From NCBI GenBank assembly GCA_022572185.1, contig JACZWL010000031.1, positions 1 through 36,193 of the forward strand: DNA of 36,193 nucleotides, read 5' to 3'. The translations under genes and the position numbers were made by a program. The DNA is from Pseudomonadota bacterium (GTDB lineage: Bacteria; Pseudomonadota; Gammaproteobacteria; Steroidobacterales; Woeseiaceae). The notes below the pieces were generated by a model that worked only from the letters and a program-made list of their open reading frames with translations, was not told where the DNA came from and did not search any database. Positions 8,032-17,641 of this stretch are shown piece by piece. Numbering within the stretch: position 1 is the first letter of the stretch; each line of letters opens with the position of its first letter.

Positions 8032-8829
8032 ATACCCGAGCGCGTTCAAAAAGTGCTCGCGGCGGCAGGTCATGGATCACGCCGCGAAATCGAGGGCTGG
8101 ATTCAGGCCAGCCGGCTTAGCATCGATGGCCGGATTGCCGTATTGGGCGACAAAGTCACCGGATCGGAATCCATCACGCTGGACGGCCGACGACTGACTG
8201 TCAGAGCGGCGGCCGAGATGCACCGGCACCTTATCTACAATAAGCCAGCCGACGAAATCACCAGTCGCTCTGACCCTGAAGGCCGGCGTCTGGTTTTTGA
8301 CTCTTTGCCCAAGATTAAGGGATCGCGATGGATTGCTGTCGGCAGACTGGACATGACCACGACCGGTTTGCTGCTGTTTACGACAGATGGTGAACTGGCC
8401 AATGCATTGATGCATCCATCATCCGAATTGCTGCGGCGCTACGCCGTCAGAGTGCACGGCAGCCCGTCCGCGGCGGAACTGGCGAGGCTGCGCAGCGGCA
8501 TCGAACTCGAGGACGGTAAGGCGGCTTATGAGCAGATTGAGGCAGCCGGCGGCGAGGGGGCCAATCGCTGGTTCAACGTTAGCCTGAAGGAGGGGCGAAA
8601 CCGGGAAGTGCGGCGAATGTGGTCGGCAATCGGTTACGACGTCACACGACTCATACGCGTTGGCTACGGTCCTATTGCCTTGCCCCGGACATTGCGCCGC
8701 GGCAAATATGAAGCGCTGACGCCAGCGCAGGTGCGCGTCCTTTATCTGGCGGCCGGGCTCAAGCCCCCGGCGGGCATGCGGGTGCGATCGTCAAGGTTGC
8801 GCAAGCGCAGAAGAGGCGAAAACAGATGA
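8032..8829 (+). CDS. rluB: 23S rRNA pseudouridine(2605) synthase RluB, apparent AUA start
   Basis: An S4 RNA-binding domain ([20 protein letters not shown]) is followed by the RsuA/RluB catalytic domain with [20 protein letters not shown] (catalytic Asp in GRLD) and [13 protein letters not shown]. The C-terminus is basic. RluB makes pseudouridine in helix 89 of 23S rRNA. No ATG, GTG or TTG begins the frame where the family starts: homologues read M-S-E-K-L-Q-K-V-L, and here the codons are ATA CCC GAG CGC GTT CAA AAA GTG CTC. A GAGGT motif (8018-8022) lies 9 bases before ATA 8032, ideal spacing, and too far from the first usual start, GTG 8053. I therefore place the start at ATA 8032, giving 265 residues; 8053 is the conservative alternative. 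Confidence 0.88.
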   Translation: MPERVQKVLAAAGHGSRREIEGWIQASRLSIDGRIAVLGDKVTGSESITLDGRRLTVRAAAEMHRHLIYNKPADEITSRSDPEGRRLVFDSLPKIKGSRWIAVGRLDMTTTGLLLFTTDGELANALMHPSSELLRRYAVRVHGSPSAAELARLRSGIELEDGKAAYEQIEAAGGEGANRWFNVSLKEGRNREVRRMWSAIGYDVTRLIRVGYGPIALPRTLRRGKYEALTPAQVRVLYLAAGLKPPAGMRVRSSRLRKRRRGENR

Positions 8830-8880
8830 CAATAAATATTTTTAAAACAAATAGTTAATAACTATATTTGAAGTAAACTA

Positions 8881-9633
8881 TTACTGTGCGTCGAGGCTTT
8901 CCCCGGTGACGCCCTGACTGTCTGGACCGAGCAAATAGATATACACGGGCAGTATCTCATCCGGCGTCTTTAATTTATCCCGGTTTTCTGCCGGATAGGC
9001 CGCCAATCGCAATTTCGTCCGGGTAGGCCCCGGATTGATACAGTTCACCCGCAGTCTCGTGTGGCGATTTTCATCCGCCAGCACCTGAGCTAAACCTTCG
9101 ATGGCGAACTTCGAGACTGCATAGGCGCCCCAATAGGCGCGGCCCTTGCGGCCAACACCGCTGCTCGTGAAAATGATCGACGGATCGTTCGCTTCCCGGA
9201 TGAGGGGCAGACAGACCTGTGTGAGGGCGAACGCGGCGGTCACGTTTACATGCATAACGCGTTGCCACTCGATCGTTTCATATTGCTCAATCGAAAGCTT
9301 TTCACCGAGAATTCCGGCGTTGTGCACCAGCCCGTCCAGCTGTCCGAACTCCTTGGCAATGCTGTCGGCAAGTGACCGGTATGCATCGCTATCCGCAGTT
9401 GCCAGGTCCATCGGTGCAATCGATGGTCTGGCCACACCGTCCAATGCCAGGATTTCGTCATAAACGGATTCCAGCTTCTTGATGTTGCGGCCATGCAGGA
9501 TGACTGTCGCGCCGAGTTGCGCCGTGCACAGCGCGAGTGCCTCGCCAATTCCGTCGCTTGCACCCGTGATCAGAATGTTCCGGTTTTTAAGCAGGCCGGG
9601 ACGGTACTCGTAATTCTTGGAGTCGAAGCTCAA
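8881..9633 (-). CDS. yciK: YciK-type short-chain dehydrogenase/reductase
   Basis: The frame is open far upstream into rmuC, but the real start is TTG 9633, preceded by AAGGA with good spacing; this gives 250 residues, the YciK size. The Rossmann motif is NILITGASDGIGEALAL (TGxxxGIG), followed by HNAGILG and the SDR catalytic Ser (FTSSGVGRKGRA) and YAVSK Tyr/Lys. The C-terminal LKTPDEILPVYIYLLG and VTGESLDAQ are YciK-specific. The substrate is unknown. It is last in ubiG-mupP-rmuC-yciK; the usual pseudomonad order lacks rmuC. Confidence 0.92.
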   Translation of the reverse strand: MSFDSKNYEYRPGLLKNRNILITGASDGIGEALALCTAQLGATVILHGRNIKKLESVYDEILALDGVARPSIAPMDLATADSDAYRSLADSIAKEFGQLDGLVHNAGILGEKLSIEQYETIEWQRVMHVNVTAAFALTQVCLPLIREANDPSIIFTSSGVGRKGRAYWGAYAVSKFAIEGLAQVLADENRHTRLRVNCINPGPTRTKLRLAAYPAENRDKLKTPDEILPVYIYLLGPDSQGVTGESLDAQ

Positions 9634-9673
9634 GCGGACGATCCTTGCGGTTCCTGGAATCGGGTGCTGCCGA

Positions 9674-11032
9674 TTAATGCGCGGTCTTGGAGTTCTTTTG
9701 CAAGGTCTTGTCGCTGGTTTCGATCGAAACTGCTTCGACCTCGTCCTCGGCGTCTTTTTGGCTTTCATCCATCTTTCGTGGCAGCGCCTCCAGGGGCTCA
9801 AGCTGCTCGAGTATCTTCTTTGGCCGAATTCCCAGCTCTACAAATTTTCGCGCGCCGGGCAGAACTTTTCGTTCAAGCGAGCCGACGGCTCGATTGTAGT
9901 GCTCGACACTGCTTGCCAATTGCTTGCCGATTTTGTTCATGTGTCCGGCAAAAGCAGTCAATCTGCCATATAGACCTTCTGCAAGTTTGCGGATTTCTTC
10001 GGCGTTTTCGGCAAGAGATATTTGTCGCCAGCTGTACGCAACGGCCTTGAGCAGGGCCACAAAACTTGTTGGCGTGGCGAGAATGATTTGCTGAGACAGC
10101 GCAGTCTCGATCAAATCGGGATCCTCACTCAGAGCCGCGCTTAGGAACTGGTCCCCGGGGATAAAAAGGATGACGAACTCCGGGCTTCGCGAGAACTGGT
10201 CCCAGTAGGCTTTTCGGGCCAGCTTCCGAATGTGCTCGCGGACATTACGGGCGTGCCGCTTCAGCGCCAGTTTGCGTTGGCTATCATCTTGTGCCTCGAC
10301 GGCTTCGAGATAGGCATCGAGCGGCGTCTTCACATCGACCACGAGCTCGCGCCGGTCCGGCATGCGAATAATCATATCCGGCCGGATTATCTTGTCATCA
10401 TCGACCGTGTGCACCTGCTCCTGAAAGTCACAGTGCTCGACCATGCCTGCAAGTTCAACGAGACGCCGCAGGGTTATTTCTCCCCAGCGGCCGCGCACCT
10501 CCGGACGCCGCAACGCCTTGACGAGATTCTGCGTTTCCCGTGCCAGCGACTGCTGGCTGCTCTGCATCGATTCCAGTTGTGCCTTGATGCTGCCATATGC
10601 CTCGCTGCGGGCTTTTTCCAACTCGGAAATCTGTTGCTGGGACTGTTGCAAGGATTCGCGTATGGGTTTGACGAGGTTCTCGATCGCTTGTTCCCGGTCA
10701 CCGAGTTCACGCTTGGCTTTTTCCTGATGGGCCGCGAGGTTTTGCTCTGCCAGTCTGAGGAAATTCTCGCTATTGGACTTGAGCGATTGGTTGGCCACTT
10801 CCGAGAAGGCGGTTGCGAGCCTGCCGGTCGCGACCTCGAATGCACTGTCGCGTTCCCGCTGCAGGGCGTCCTGGTCTTTTATCCGGGTTGCCAGGGTGGC
10901 AACGGACTGCTGCAGTTGCTGGCGGCGGTTCCGGGCAATAAACCAGGCAAGCAAACCGCCCAGCAAAAGACCCAGAGCCAGTGCTGGTACGCCGATTTGC
11001 AGATAAACGGGGTCGATTTCGATAGCGGGCAT
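9674..11032 (-). CDS. rmuC: DNA recombination protein RmuC
   Basis: The 452-residue product has an N-terminal membrane anchor (about residues 12-33, VPALALGLLLGGLLAWFIA), a long Gln/Glu-rich coiled coil to about residue 175, then the RmuC nuclease-like domain: RGRWGEITLRRLVELAGMVE, then VVDVKTPLDAYLEAV, YWDQFSRSPEFVILFIPGD and LATPTSFVALLKAVAYSW. The motif D-V-K-T is of the PD-(D/E)xK type. RmuC limits inversions at short inverted repeats in E. coli. Its ATG shares one base with the mupP stop. A Glu/Asp-rich tail follows the domain. Confidence 0.93.
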   Translation of the reverse strand: MPAIEIDPVYLQIGVPALALGLLLGGLLAWFIARNRRQQLQQSVATLATRIKDQDALQRERDSAFEVATGRLATAFSEVANQSLKSNSENFLRLAEQNLAAHQEKAKRELGDREQAIENLVKPIRESLQQSQQQISELEKARSEAYGSIKAQLESMQSSQQSLARETQNLVKALRRPEVRGRWGEITLRRLVELAGMVEHCDFQEQVHTVDDDKIIRPDMIIRMPDRRELVVDVKTPLDAYLEAVEAQDDSQRKLALKRHARNVREHIRKLARKAYWDQFSRSPEFVILFIPGDQFLSAALSEDPDLIETALSQQIILATPTSFVALLKAVAYSWRQISLAENAEEIRKLAEGLYGRLTAFAGHMNKIGKQLASSVEHYNRAVGSLERKVLPGARKFVELGIRPKKILEQLEPLEALPRKMDESQKDAEDEVEAVSIETSDKTLQKNSKTAH

Positions 11033-11718
11033 CAGGCCTCCAGATTAACCGCTTTCAGGAGCATTTTGGCGAGTTCTTTCGTGTTGGAAGCGATTGCATC
11101 CGGGTTCCAGGAGTGCGGGTCCTCGCCAGGGAGGATATAACCGTAGGCAGCCGCGATCGTGATCATGCCGGCGGCACGTCCGGCCTGCATGTCCCTCGCG
11201 GCATCACCGACATAAACGGTTCGCTGCGGTACCGTCCCGGTCTGCTTGCAGCCGAGCAAGAGCGGTGCCGGGTCGGGCTTGCGCTGTGGAAGCGTGTCAC
11301 CACTGATGGCGCAGCTCAAGCGGCCAGGCAGCCCTAGCGCGGCCAGCAAAGGATCGGTCATCCTCTGAGGCTTGTTCGTGACAATACCCCAGGGGCATTC
11401 TTGTCCGTCAAGATCGTCCAGCAGCTCCGGCAAGTCCGGGAAAATTCGCGATTCGATGCACACCGAGCTTTGGTAACGCTCGAGATACTCGCGATGTAAT
11501 GCGTTGGTCTCGGACTCCGCTGTGTCCGGAAAAGCAAGCCGAATAAGGCCAAGGGCCCCGTTTGAGACGTTTGCCCTCGCAGTCTCATAGGGCAACGGCT
11601 CGAGGCCGTGCGCCTGCTGCAATTCCGTCAGGACGGCCACCATGTCCGGGGCCGTATCAATCAGCGTGCCGTCCAGATCAAACAGAACTGCGTCGATTTT
11701 GCCGAGGGCCTTACCCAT
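11032..11718 (-). CDS. mupP: HAD phosphatase, MupP-like (N-acetylmuramate 6-phosphate phosphatase)
   Basis: This 228-residue HAD-superfamily phosphatase has motif I FDLDGTLIDTAPD, motif II WGIVTNKP, motif III RKPDPAPLL and motif IV YVGDAARDMQAGRAAG. It would often be labelled phosphoglycolate phosphatase (Gph). The position directly after ubiG and in one operon with yciK matches the mupP locus of pseudomonads, and the stretch YGYILPGEDPHSW is similar to what I recall of MupP. MupP removes the 6-phosphate from MurNAc-6P in cell-wall recycling, feeding AmgK and MurU. Neither of those genes is in the window, so Gph remains possible. Confidence 0.75.
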   Translation of the reverse strand: MGKALGKIDAVLFDLDGTLIDTAPDMVAVLTELQQAHGLEPLPYETARANVSNGALGLIRLAFPDTAESETNALHREYLERYQSSVCIESRIFPDLPELLDDLDGQECPWGIVTNKPQRMTDPLLAALGLPGRLSCAISGDTLPQRKPDPAPLLLGCKQTGTVPQRTVYVGDAARDMQAGRAAGMITIAAAYGYILPGEDPHSWNPDAIASNTKELAKMLLKAVNLEA

Positions 11719-11720
11719 CG

Positions 11721-12437
11721 TCAGCCGTCGTCGGGGCGCCGGAAGTGCATCAGGTAATTCACATCGAGGTTGTCGCCAAGGGAATATTCGCGCGTCAAAG
11801 GATTGTAGTGAAGGCCAATACTGCCTCTTAACTCGAGCCCTGCATGGCGAGCCCAGGCCTCTAGCTCGGAAGGGCGAATGAATTTTTCGTATTGGTGTGT
11901 GCCTGCCGGTAACAGGCGTAACAGGTATTCGGCACCAACAATCGCGAAAAGGAATGATTTGGGGTTGCGATTGATGGTGGAAATAAACACATCGCCCCCC
12001 GGCCTTACGAGCTCGGCGCAGGATGCCACGACCTTCATCGGCTCCGGTACGTGTTCCAACATCTCGAGGCAGGTAACGACATCGAAATCATTCGCGTGCT
12101 CGCTGGCGAACGACTCCGCCGTTGTCTTGTGGTAATCGACGTTCGTGCCGGATTCAGCCTGATGCAGGCGTGCCACCGCCAATGTCCCTTCGGCCATATC
12201 GATACCGGTCACTCTGGCGCCATTGACCGCCATTGATTCCGCAAGGATTCCGCCACCACAACCGATGTCGAGAACGCTGCTGTCCTTCAGGGTCGCCCGC
12301 TGCCGAATGTAGTCGAGCCTGAGCGGGTTTATCTCGTGTAACGGCCGAAAGTCGCCGGCGGGATCCCACCACCGCGAAGCCAGTGCCTCAAATCTTGAAA
12401 TCTCGGCATCGTCAACATTGTGTTGCGTAACAGTCAT
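11721..12437 (-). CDS. ubiG: Ubiquinone biosynthesis O-methyltransferase UbiG
   Basis: This 238-residue class I SAM methyltransferase carries out both O-methylations in ubiquinone synthesis. It begins with the UbiG signature [20 protein letters not shown], then [11 protein letters not shown] and the SAM motif [16 protein letters not shown]. Further matches are [33 protein letters not shown] and [14 protein letters not shown]. It is the first gene of the leftward operon, two bases before mupP, and is divergent from gyrA. Confidence 0.97.
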   Translation of the reverse strand: MTVTQHNVDDAEISRFEALASRWWDPAGDFRPLHEINPLRLDYIRQRATLKDSSVLDIGCGGGILAESMAVNGARVTGIDMAEGTLAVARLHQAESGTNVDYHKTTAESFASEHANDFDVVTCLEMLEHVPEPMKVVASCAELVRPGGDVFISTINRNPKSFLFAIVGAEYLLRLLPAGTHQYEKFIRPSELEAWARHAGLELRGSIGLHYNPLTREYSLGDNLDVNYLMHFRRPDDG

Positions 12438-12469
12438 TGTTCAGGATCTCGCCTGCCTTGTTGATCTCT

Positions 12470-12475
12470 AGTATA
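12470..12475 (-). promoter_or_regulatory. Possible ubiG -10 box
   Basis: On the minus strand TATACT lies about 32 bases before the ubiG start. TTGCGG is found 16 bases upstream as a weak -35. This is a pattern match only. Confidence 0.3.
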
Positions 12476-12521
12476 TAGACCCCCAAAAGAGCCGCAAACT
12501 CTGCTGTGATTCGCGCTGCTG

Positions 12522-12530
12522 TGGTATTAT
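12522..12530 (+). promoter_or_regulatory. Possible extended -10 promoter of gyrA
   Basis: TGGTATTAT is an extended -10 (TG-N-TATTAT). It lies about 135 bases before the gyrA ATG and has no clear -35. An inverted repeat, GGCG (12545-12548) with CGCC (about 12560), occurs just downstream in the leader. Confidence 0.35.
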
Positions 12531-12665
12531 TCCAGTTCGGAATTGGCGTTAATTTTAGCGCCGAAGTCCCGTCCGACTAAATAAAGAATTATTTCCGCAG
12601 TACCCAGAATTTGATGATTACGATTCCGCTCTTTGAACGGAACCGCTCCGACTTGTTGAACACCT

Positions 12666-15206
12666 ATGGTTGAAGTTGCAGGGGAGATTCTGTCTGTAAG
12701 CCTCGAAGAGGAGATGCAGCAGTCCTATCTCGACTACGCGATGAGCGTCATCGTCGGGCGAGCCCTGCCTGATGTTCGCGATGGCTTGAAGCCGGTACAT
12801 CGACGCGTGCTGTATGCCATGCGCGAGCTCGGCAACGACTACAACAAACCCTACAAGAAGTCGGCTCGCGTCGTCGGCGACGTGATCGGCAAGTACCATC
12901 CGCACGGCGATGCTGCTGTTTACGACACGATTGTCCGCATGGCCCAGCCATTTTCCATGCGTTATATGCTGGTCGACGGGCAGGGCAACTTCGGTTCTGT
13001 CGATGGCGATGCGCCGGCAGCAATGCGCTATACCGAAGTAAGAATGTCGCGGATCGCACACGAGATCCTGGCGGACATCGACAAAGAAACGGTTGATTTC
13101 GTCGAAAATTACGATGGCTCCGAGAGCGAGCCGACCGTGATGCCGACACGAGTGCCCAATCTGCTCGTCAACGGTTCGTCCGGTATCGCCGTCGGCATGG
13201 CAACAAATATTCCGCCACACAATCTGAACGAGATTGTGGACGCCAGCCTCGCCCTGATCGACAAGCCGTCCATCGACATCGCCGAGCTCATGGAACATGT
13301 TCCGGGCCCGGATTTTCCGACAGCGGGCATCATCAACGGTGCGCAAGGCATTAATTCAGCTTATCGAACGGGGCGAGGTCGCGTGTTTGTCCGCGCGCGC
13401 GCCAGCATCGAGCCACTCGACAAAGGGGGGCGCGAGGCGATCGTGATCACGGAACTGCCCTACCAGGTGAACAAAGCCCGCCTGATCGAAAAGATAGCCG
13501 ATCTGGTCCGCGAAAAACGCATCGAAGGCATCAGCGAACTCCGCGACGAGTCTGACAAGGATGGCATGCGAATTGTCATCGAGTTGCGGCGTGGCGAAAT
13601 AACGGACGTCGTGCTCAACAACCTTTACAAGCACACGCCACTGCAGAGTGTGTTCGGCATCAACATGGTGGCGTTGCAGGAGGGGCAGCCAAAGCTCATG
13701 AACCTGAAGCAGGTTCTGGAGGCTTTCCTCACACATCGCCGGGAGGTTGTCACAAGGCGAACAGTATTCGACCTGCGAAAGGCTCGGGACAGGGCGCATG
13801 TTCTCGAAGGACAGTCCGTCGCACTCGCCAACATCGACGAAGTCATCAATTTGATCAAGGCTTCGGCATCTCCGGCAGAGGCGAAAGTCGGCCTGATGGC
13901 CAGGAGCTGGCCGCCGGGTGCCGTCACCGACATGGTCAAGAGAGCCGGAAAGACTGACACGCGGCCCGATTCGCTCGAGGACGGTTACGGCGTGATTGAC
14001 GGTGAGTATCGCCTGTCAGCGATCCAGGCACAGGCAATTCTGGATCTTCGCCTGCACCGCCTGACTGGCCTGGAACAGGAAAAAATACTAAATGAATACA
14101 AAGAGATATTAGCTAAAATTAAAGAATTTTCAGACATACTTGCTGACCCTGATGAGCTGCTCAGGGTGATCCGTGCGGAGCTCATGGAAATCCGTGATGC
14201 ATTTGGTGACGAGCGTCGCACCGAAATCATAAAAGACCATACCGATCTGAGCGATGAGGATCTGATTCCACGGGAAGAGGTCGTCGTTACGCTTTCTCAT
14301 GGCGGCTACGCGAAGGCCCAGCCGGTCGGCGCCTACCAGGCGCAGCGGCGTGGTGGCCGCGGCCGTTCCGCGACCAAAGTCAAGGATGAGGACTTCATCG
14401 ACAAGCTGTTTGTGGCAAACACGCACGACACGCTGTTGTGTTTTTCGAGCCGCGGGAAAATGTACTGGCTCAAGGTATATCAGGTTCCGCAGGCAAGCCG
14501 CGGTTCGCGCGGCAAGCCAATCGTCAATCTGTTGCCGCTCGAGGAAGACGAAAGAATCAATGCCGTGTTGCCAACGAAGGAGTTTAATGTAAGCGACTTT
14601 GTGTTTATGGCGACCAGTCGCGGTACGGTCAAGAAGACACCGTTGAGCCTGTTTTCACGCCCGCGCGCAAGCGGCATCATCGCCATCGACCTTAGGAGCG
14701 ACGATCGACTCGTCGATGTGGCCATTACCGATGGCAAAAGAGAGATCATTCTTGTCGCCAGCAGCGGCAAGGCGATTCGCTTCAAGGAAGAAGACGTGCG
14801 GCCAATGGGTCGTGGTGCTGCTGGAGTCCGCGGAATAAGACTGTCCCCTGGGCATGAAGTGATTGCTTTGTGTGTTGTTGGTGATGGATTGTTATTGTCC
14901 GCGACTGCAAACGGCTACGGCAAGCGCACGGCCGTCGATGAGTTTCCAATACAGGGCCGCGGCGGCCAGGGCGTGATAGCGATCCAGACATCCGCAAGAA
15001 ACGGAAGGACGGTTGGCGCACTTCAGGTCCGGGAGGACGACGAGATCATGCTGATCAGTTCCAGCGGAACGTTGGTGCGCACACCGGTCAGCGAAATCTC
15101 GATCATTGGCCGTAATACTCAGGGGGTCAGATTAATCCGTGTGCAATCGGGCCAACGTCTGGTTGGTTTGGCACGCATAGAATCAATAGAGGATGAAGAC
15201 GAGTAA
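12666..15206 (+). CDS. gyrA: DNA gyrase subunit A
   Basis: The 846-residue product is the breakage-reunion subunit that introduces negative supercoils with GyrB. The N-terminal domain aligns residue for residue with E. coli: the catalytic Tyr122 lies in AAMRYTEVR. The quinolone-determining region reads [15 protein letters not shown], so position 83 is Ala where E. coli has Ser; Asp87 is kept. The GyrA box QRRGGRG and six-bladed C-terminal wrapping domain are present ([20 protein letters not shown]). The tail is short and acidic (EDEDE). gyrA is followed by serC, as in pseudomonads. Confidence 0.98.
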   Translation: MVEVAGEILSVSLEEEMQQSYLDYAMSVIVGRALPDVRDGLKPVHRRVLYAMRELGNDYNKPYKKSARVVGDVIGKYHPHGDAAVYDTIVRMAQPFSMRYMLVDGQGNFGSVDGDAPAAMRYTEVRMSRIAHEILADIDKETVDFVENYDGSESEPTVMPTRVPNLLVNGSSGIAVGMATNIPPHNLNEIVDASLALIDKPSIDIAELMEHVPGPDFPTAGIINGAQGINSAYRTGRGRVFVRARASIEPLDKGGREAIVITELPYQVNKARLIEKIADLVREKRIEGISELRDESDKDGMRIVIELRRGEITDVVLNNLYKHTPLQSVFGINMVALQEGQPKLMNLKQVLEAFLTHRREVVTRRTVFDLRKARDRAHVLEGQSVALANIDEVINLIKASASPAEAKVGLMARSWPPGAVTDMVKRAGKTDTRPDSLEDGYGVIDGEYRLSAIQAQAILDLRLHRLTGLEQEKILNEYKEILAKIKEFSDILADPDELLRVIRAELMEIRDAFGDERRTEIIKDHTDLSDEDLIPREEVVVTLSHGGYAKAQPVGAYQAQRRGGRGRSATKVKDEDFIDKLFVANTHDTLLCFSSRGKMYWLKVYQVPQASRGSRGKPIVNLLPLEEDERINAVLPTKEFNVSDFVFMATSRGTVKKTPLSLFSRPRASGIIAIDLRSDDRLVDVAITDGKREIILVASSGKAIRFKEEDVRPMGRGAAGVRGIRLSPGHEVIALCVVGDGLLLSATANGYGKRTAVDEFPIQGRGGQGVIAIQTSARNGRTVGALQVREDDEIMLISSSGTLVRTPVSEISIIGRNTQGVRLIRVQSGQRLVGLARIESIEDEDE

Positions 15207-15294
15207 AAAATTCGTCACAATCAACGATTTAATACTGCGCGCCCCTTAAGTATCCAGCACCCGAATTTCGCCCCAGGACAAGAATCCCAGCGTC

Positions 15295-16377
15295 ATGTCT
15301 CGCGTCTACAATTTCAGCGCCGGCCCCGCTGTACTGCCACTCGAAGTCCTTGAGAGGATTCGCGAAGACATTCCAGACTGGAACGGCAGTGGCATGTCCG
15401 TTATGGAGGTCAGTCACCGCGGCAAGGCTTTCATGGCTGTCGCTGAGAAAGCCGAGCAAGACGTGCGCGATCTGCTGGCAATTCCTGACGATTACAGCGT
15501 GTTGTTCCTGCAGGGCGGCGCGACACTGCAGTTTGCAATGGCACCGCTGAATCTCACACGGGTCGGCGACACGGTTGACTACGTGCAGACAGGCAGCTGG
15601 TCCAGGAAAGCAATTGCAGAGGCATCGAGATTTTGCGACGTCAATATTGCGGCGGACAGCAGCGACACCAATTTCTGCCATATTCCTCCGGAACACGAGT
15701 GGCAGAGGACCGCAAACGCGGCATATCTGCACTACACGCCGAACGAAACGATAGGTGGCGTGGAATTTCACTTCATTCCGGAATCGGGCGGGGTGCCGCT
15801 GGTCGCGGACATGTCGAGCACGATCCTGTCCCGGCCTATTGATGTGAGTCGTTTCGGCGTCATTTATGCCGGCGCACAAAAAAACATCGGTCCGGCAGGT
15901 ATCACGCTCGTCATCGTGCGCAATGACCTGCTGGACCGGCAACGGGCAGATGCCCCGACACTCTTGACCTACAAGGCGTTTGCGGACTCCGGTTCGATGA
16001 CGAACACGCCGCCGACATTCGCCTGGTATGCCGCTGGTCTGGTGTTCGAGCACCTCAAGGCGCGGGGCGGGATTGCGGCAGTCGCCGAAATCAACGAAAG
16101 AAAGGCCACGAAGCTGTACAAGGTAATCGACGACTCTGATTTCTATAGCAATCCGGTGCAGGCAAACTGCCGCTCTTGGATGAATGTACCATTTGTCCTG
16201 CGGGACTCGGGCCTGGACGCAAAATTTCTGGGCGAATCGGCGTCTGCGGGCCTGATGAATCTGAAAGGTCACCGCTCGGTTGGCGGCATGCGGGCATCCA
16301 TCTATAACGCGATGACGGAAGACGGTGTCGACGCTTTGATCGGTTTTATGCAGGAGTTTGAAAAAGCGAACGGGTAG
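15295..16377 (+). CDS. serC: Phosphoserine aminotransferase
   Basis: This 360-residue class V PLP aminotransferase interconverts 3-phosphohydroxypyruvate and phosphoserine, and also serves pyridoxal synthesis. The start MSRVYNFSAGPAVLPLEVLE is typical. The PLP-binding Lys is K196 in YAGAQKNIGPAG, and the C-terminal substrate region is GHRSVGGMRASIYNAM. The next gene, serA, makes its substrate, so two of the three serine-synthesis steps are adjacent. Confidence 0.98.
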   Translation: MSRVYNFSAGPAVLPLEVLERIREDIPDWNGSGMSVMEVSHRGKAFMAVAEKAEQDVRDLLAIPDDYSVLFLQGGATLQFAMAPLNLTRVGDTVDYVQTGSWSRKAIAEASRFCDVNIAADSSDTNFCHIPPEHEWQRTANAAYLHYTPNETIGGVEFHFIPESGGVPLVADMSSTILSRPIDVSRFGVIYAGAQKNIGPAGITLVIVRNDLLDRQRADAPTLLTYKAFADSGSMTNTPPTFAWYAAGLVFEHLKARGGIAAVAEINERKATKLYKVIDDSDFYSNPVQANCRSWMNVPFVLRDSGLDAKFLGESASAGLMNLKGHRSVGGMRASIYNAMTEDGVDALIGFMQEFEKANG

Positions 16378-16423
16378 GTATGCGCCGCATACTTGATTAG
16401 CCCGCAAGCCCCAAGAATATCTG

Positions 16424-17602
16424 ATGTACAAGATCCTCACATTGAACAATATCTCGGTCGCCGGCTTGCGGCGTCTGCCACGCAAGCAATACGAAGTTGC
16501 TTCGGAAATCACGCATCCGGATGCAATTATTTTGCGCTCACATGACATGCATGACATGGATATTCCTGAATCCGTTGCCGCGATCGGCCGTGCGGGCGTG
16601 GGGGTGAACAATATCCCGATCGAAAAGCTGAGTGAGCGAGGCATTCCGGTGTTCAATGCGCCGGGCGCCAATGCGAACGCAGTCAAAGAACTGGCCATTG
16701 CCGGCTTGTTGCTCGCGGCGAGAAATATCTGTCCCGCATGGAAATATGTCCAGGACCTGCAGGACGCCGGCAATGATCTGGATAAAAAGATTGAGGCCGG
16801 CAAGAAACAGTTCGTTGGCTTCGAACTCCCAGGCCGCACGTTTGGCGTAATCGGCCTCGGCGCTGTCGGCGTCGAAGTCGCCAATGCTGCACTCACGCTG
16901 GGCATGAAAGTGGCCGGTTTTGATCCGCAGATCACGGTGCGGCGCGCCTGGCAATTGTCATCCGGTGTCGACCAAACGGAAACGCTGGACCACCTGTTCA
17001 AGTTATCCGATGTTGTCTCAATGCACGTGCCTCTCGTGAACGGCACGCGCGGGCTGGTCAATCGCGACAGGCTTGCGCTCATGCGACAGGGCGGCGTGCT
17101 TATCAACTTCGCGAGAGGCGGTGTCGTTGACAATGAGGCTGCACTCGCGTCACTTGACAACGGTCATCTGCGCTCCTACGTCTGCGACTTTCCGACTGCC
17201 GAACTTATCTCGCACCCAAAGGTGATTGCACTGCCTCATCTCGGGGCGTCGACCGTGGAGGCGGAGGAGAACTGCGCGATCATGGTGGCCGAGAACGTCA
17301 AAGACTATCTCGAAAACGGAAATATCCGGCATTCGGTGAACTTTCCGGAGGCCATCCTGCCGAGATCGGATGGCTGGCGAATCACGATTGCCAACGCGAA
17401 TGTACCCAACATGGTTGGTCAGATCTCGACCTGCCTGGCGAAAGCAGGTCTCAACATCGAGGACCTGTTGAACAAATCCCTGGGTGAACTCGCCTATACG
17501 GTGGTAGATCTCGATGGCCCGGTTCCGGACAAGACATTGGACGCATTGCAGCAGATCGACGGTGTTCTGGCATTGCGAAATCTCGGTAAGCCTTTATCCT
17601 GA
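16424..17602 (+). CDS. serA: D-3-phosphoglycerate dehydrogenase
   Basis: The 392-residue protein oxidises 3-phosphoglycerate with NAD+ in the first step of serine synthesis. The NAD-binding motif is GVIGLGAVGVEVANAA; the catalytic Arg lies in NFARGGVVDNEAAL and the His in LPHLGASTVEAEENC. The last ~75 residues, from ITIANANVPNMVGQI on, form an ACT domain, the usual site for serine feedback. It is shorter than E. coli SerA (about 410). It lies between serC and pheA, where hisC and tyrA would be expected after pheA in the pseudomonad order. Confidence 0.95.
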   Translation: MYKILTLNNISVAGLRRLPRKQYEVASEITHPDAIILRSHDMHDMDIPESVAAIGRAGVGVNNIPIEKLSERGIPVFNAPGANANAVKELAIAGLLLAARNICPAWKYVQDLQDAGNDLDKKIEAGKKQFVGFELPGRTFGVIGLGAVGVEVANAALTLGMKVAGFDPQITVRRAWQLSSGVDQTETLDHLFKLSDVVSMHVPLVNGTRGLVNRDRLALMRQGGVLINFARGGVVDNEAALASLDNGHLRSYVCDFPTAELISHPKVIALPHLGASTVEAEENCAIMVAENVKDYLENGNIRHSVNFPEAILPRSDGWRITIANANVPNMVGQISTCLAKAGLNIEDLLNKSLGELAYTVVDLDGPVPDKTLDALQQIDGVLALRNLGKPLS

Positions 17603-17641
17603 GGCGGCACGGATGACACGGCGGAATTTCAGGCAGGACAT

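Noticed and set aside
10232-11140. A 302-codon plus-strand frame across rmuC
   Set aside because: It is antisense to rmuC, which has clear domain motifs; no homology recognised.
15229-17160. A 643-codon open frame on the minus strand across serC and serA
   Set aside because: It runs antisense to two certain genes, shows no family motif, and its composition follows the third-position GC bias of the coding strand.
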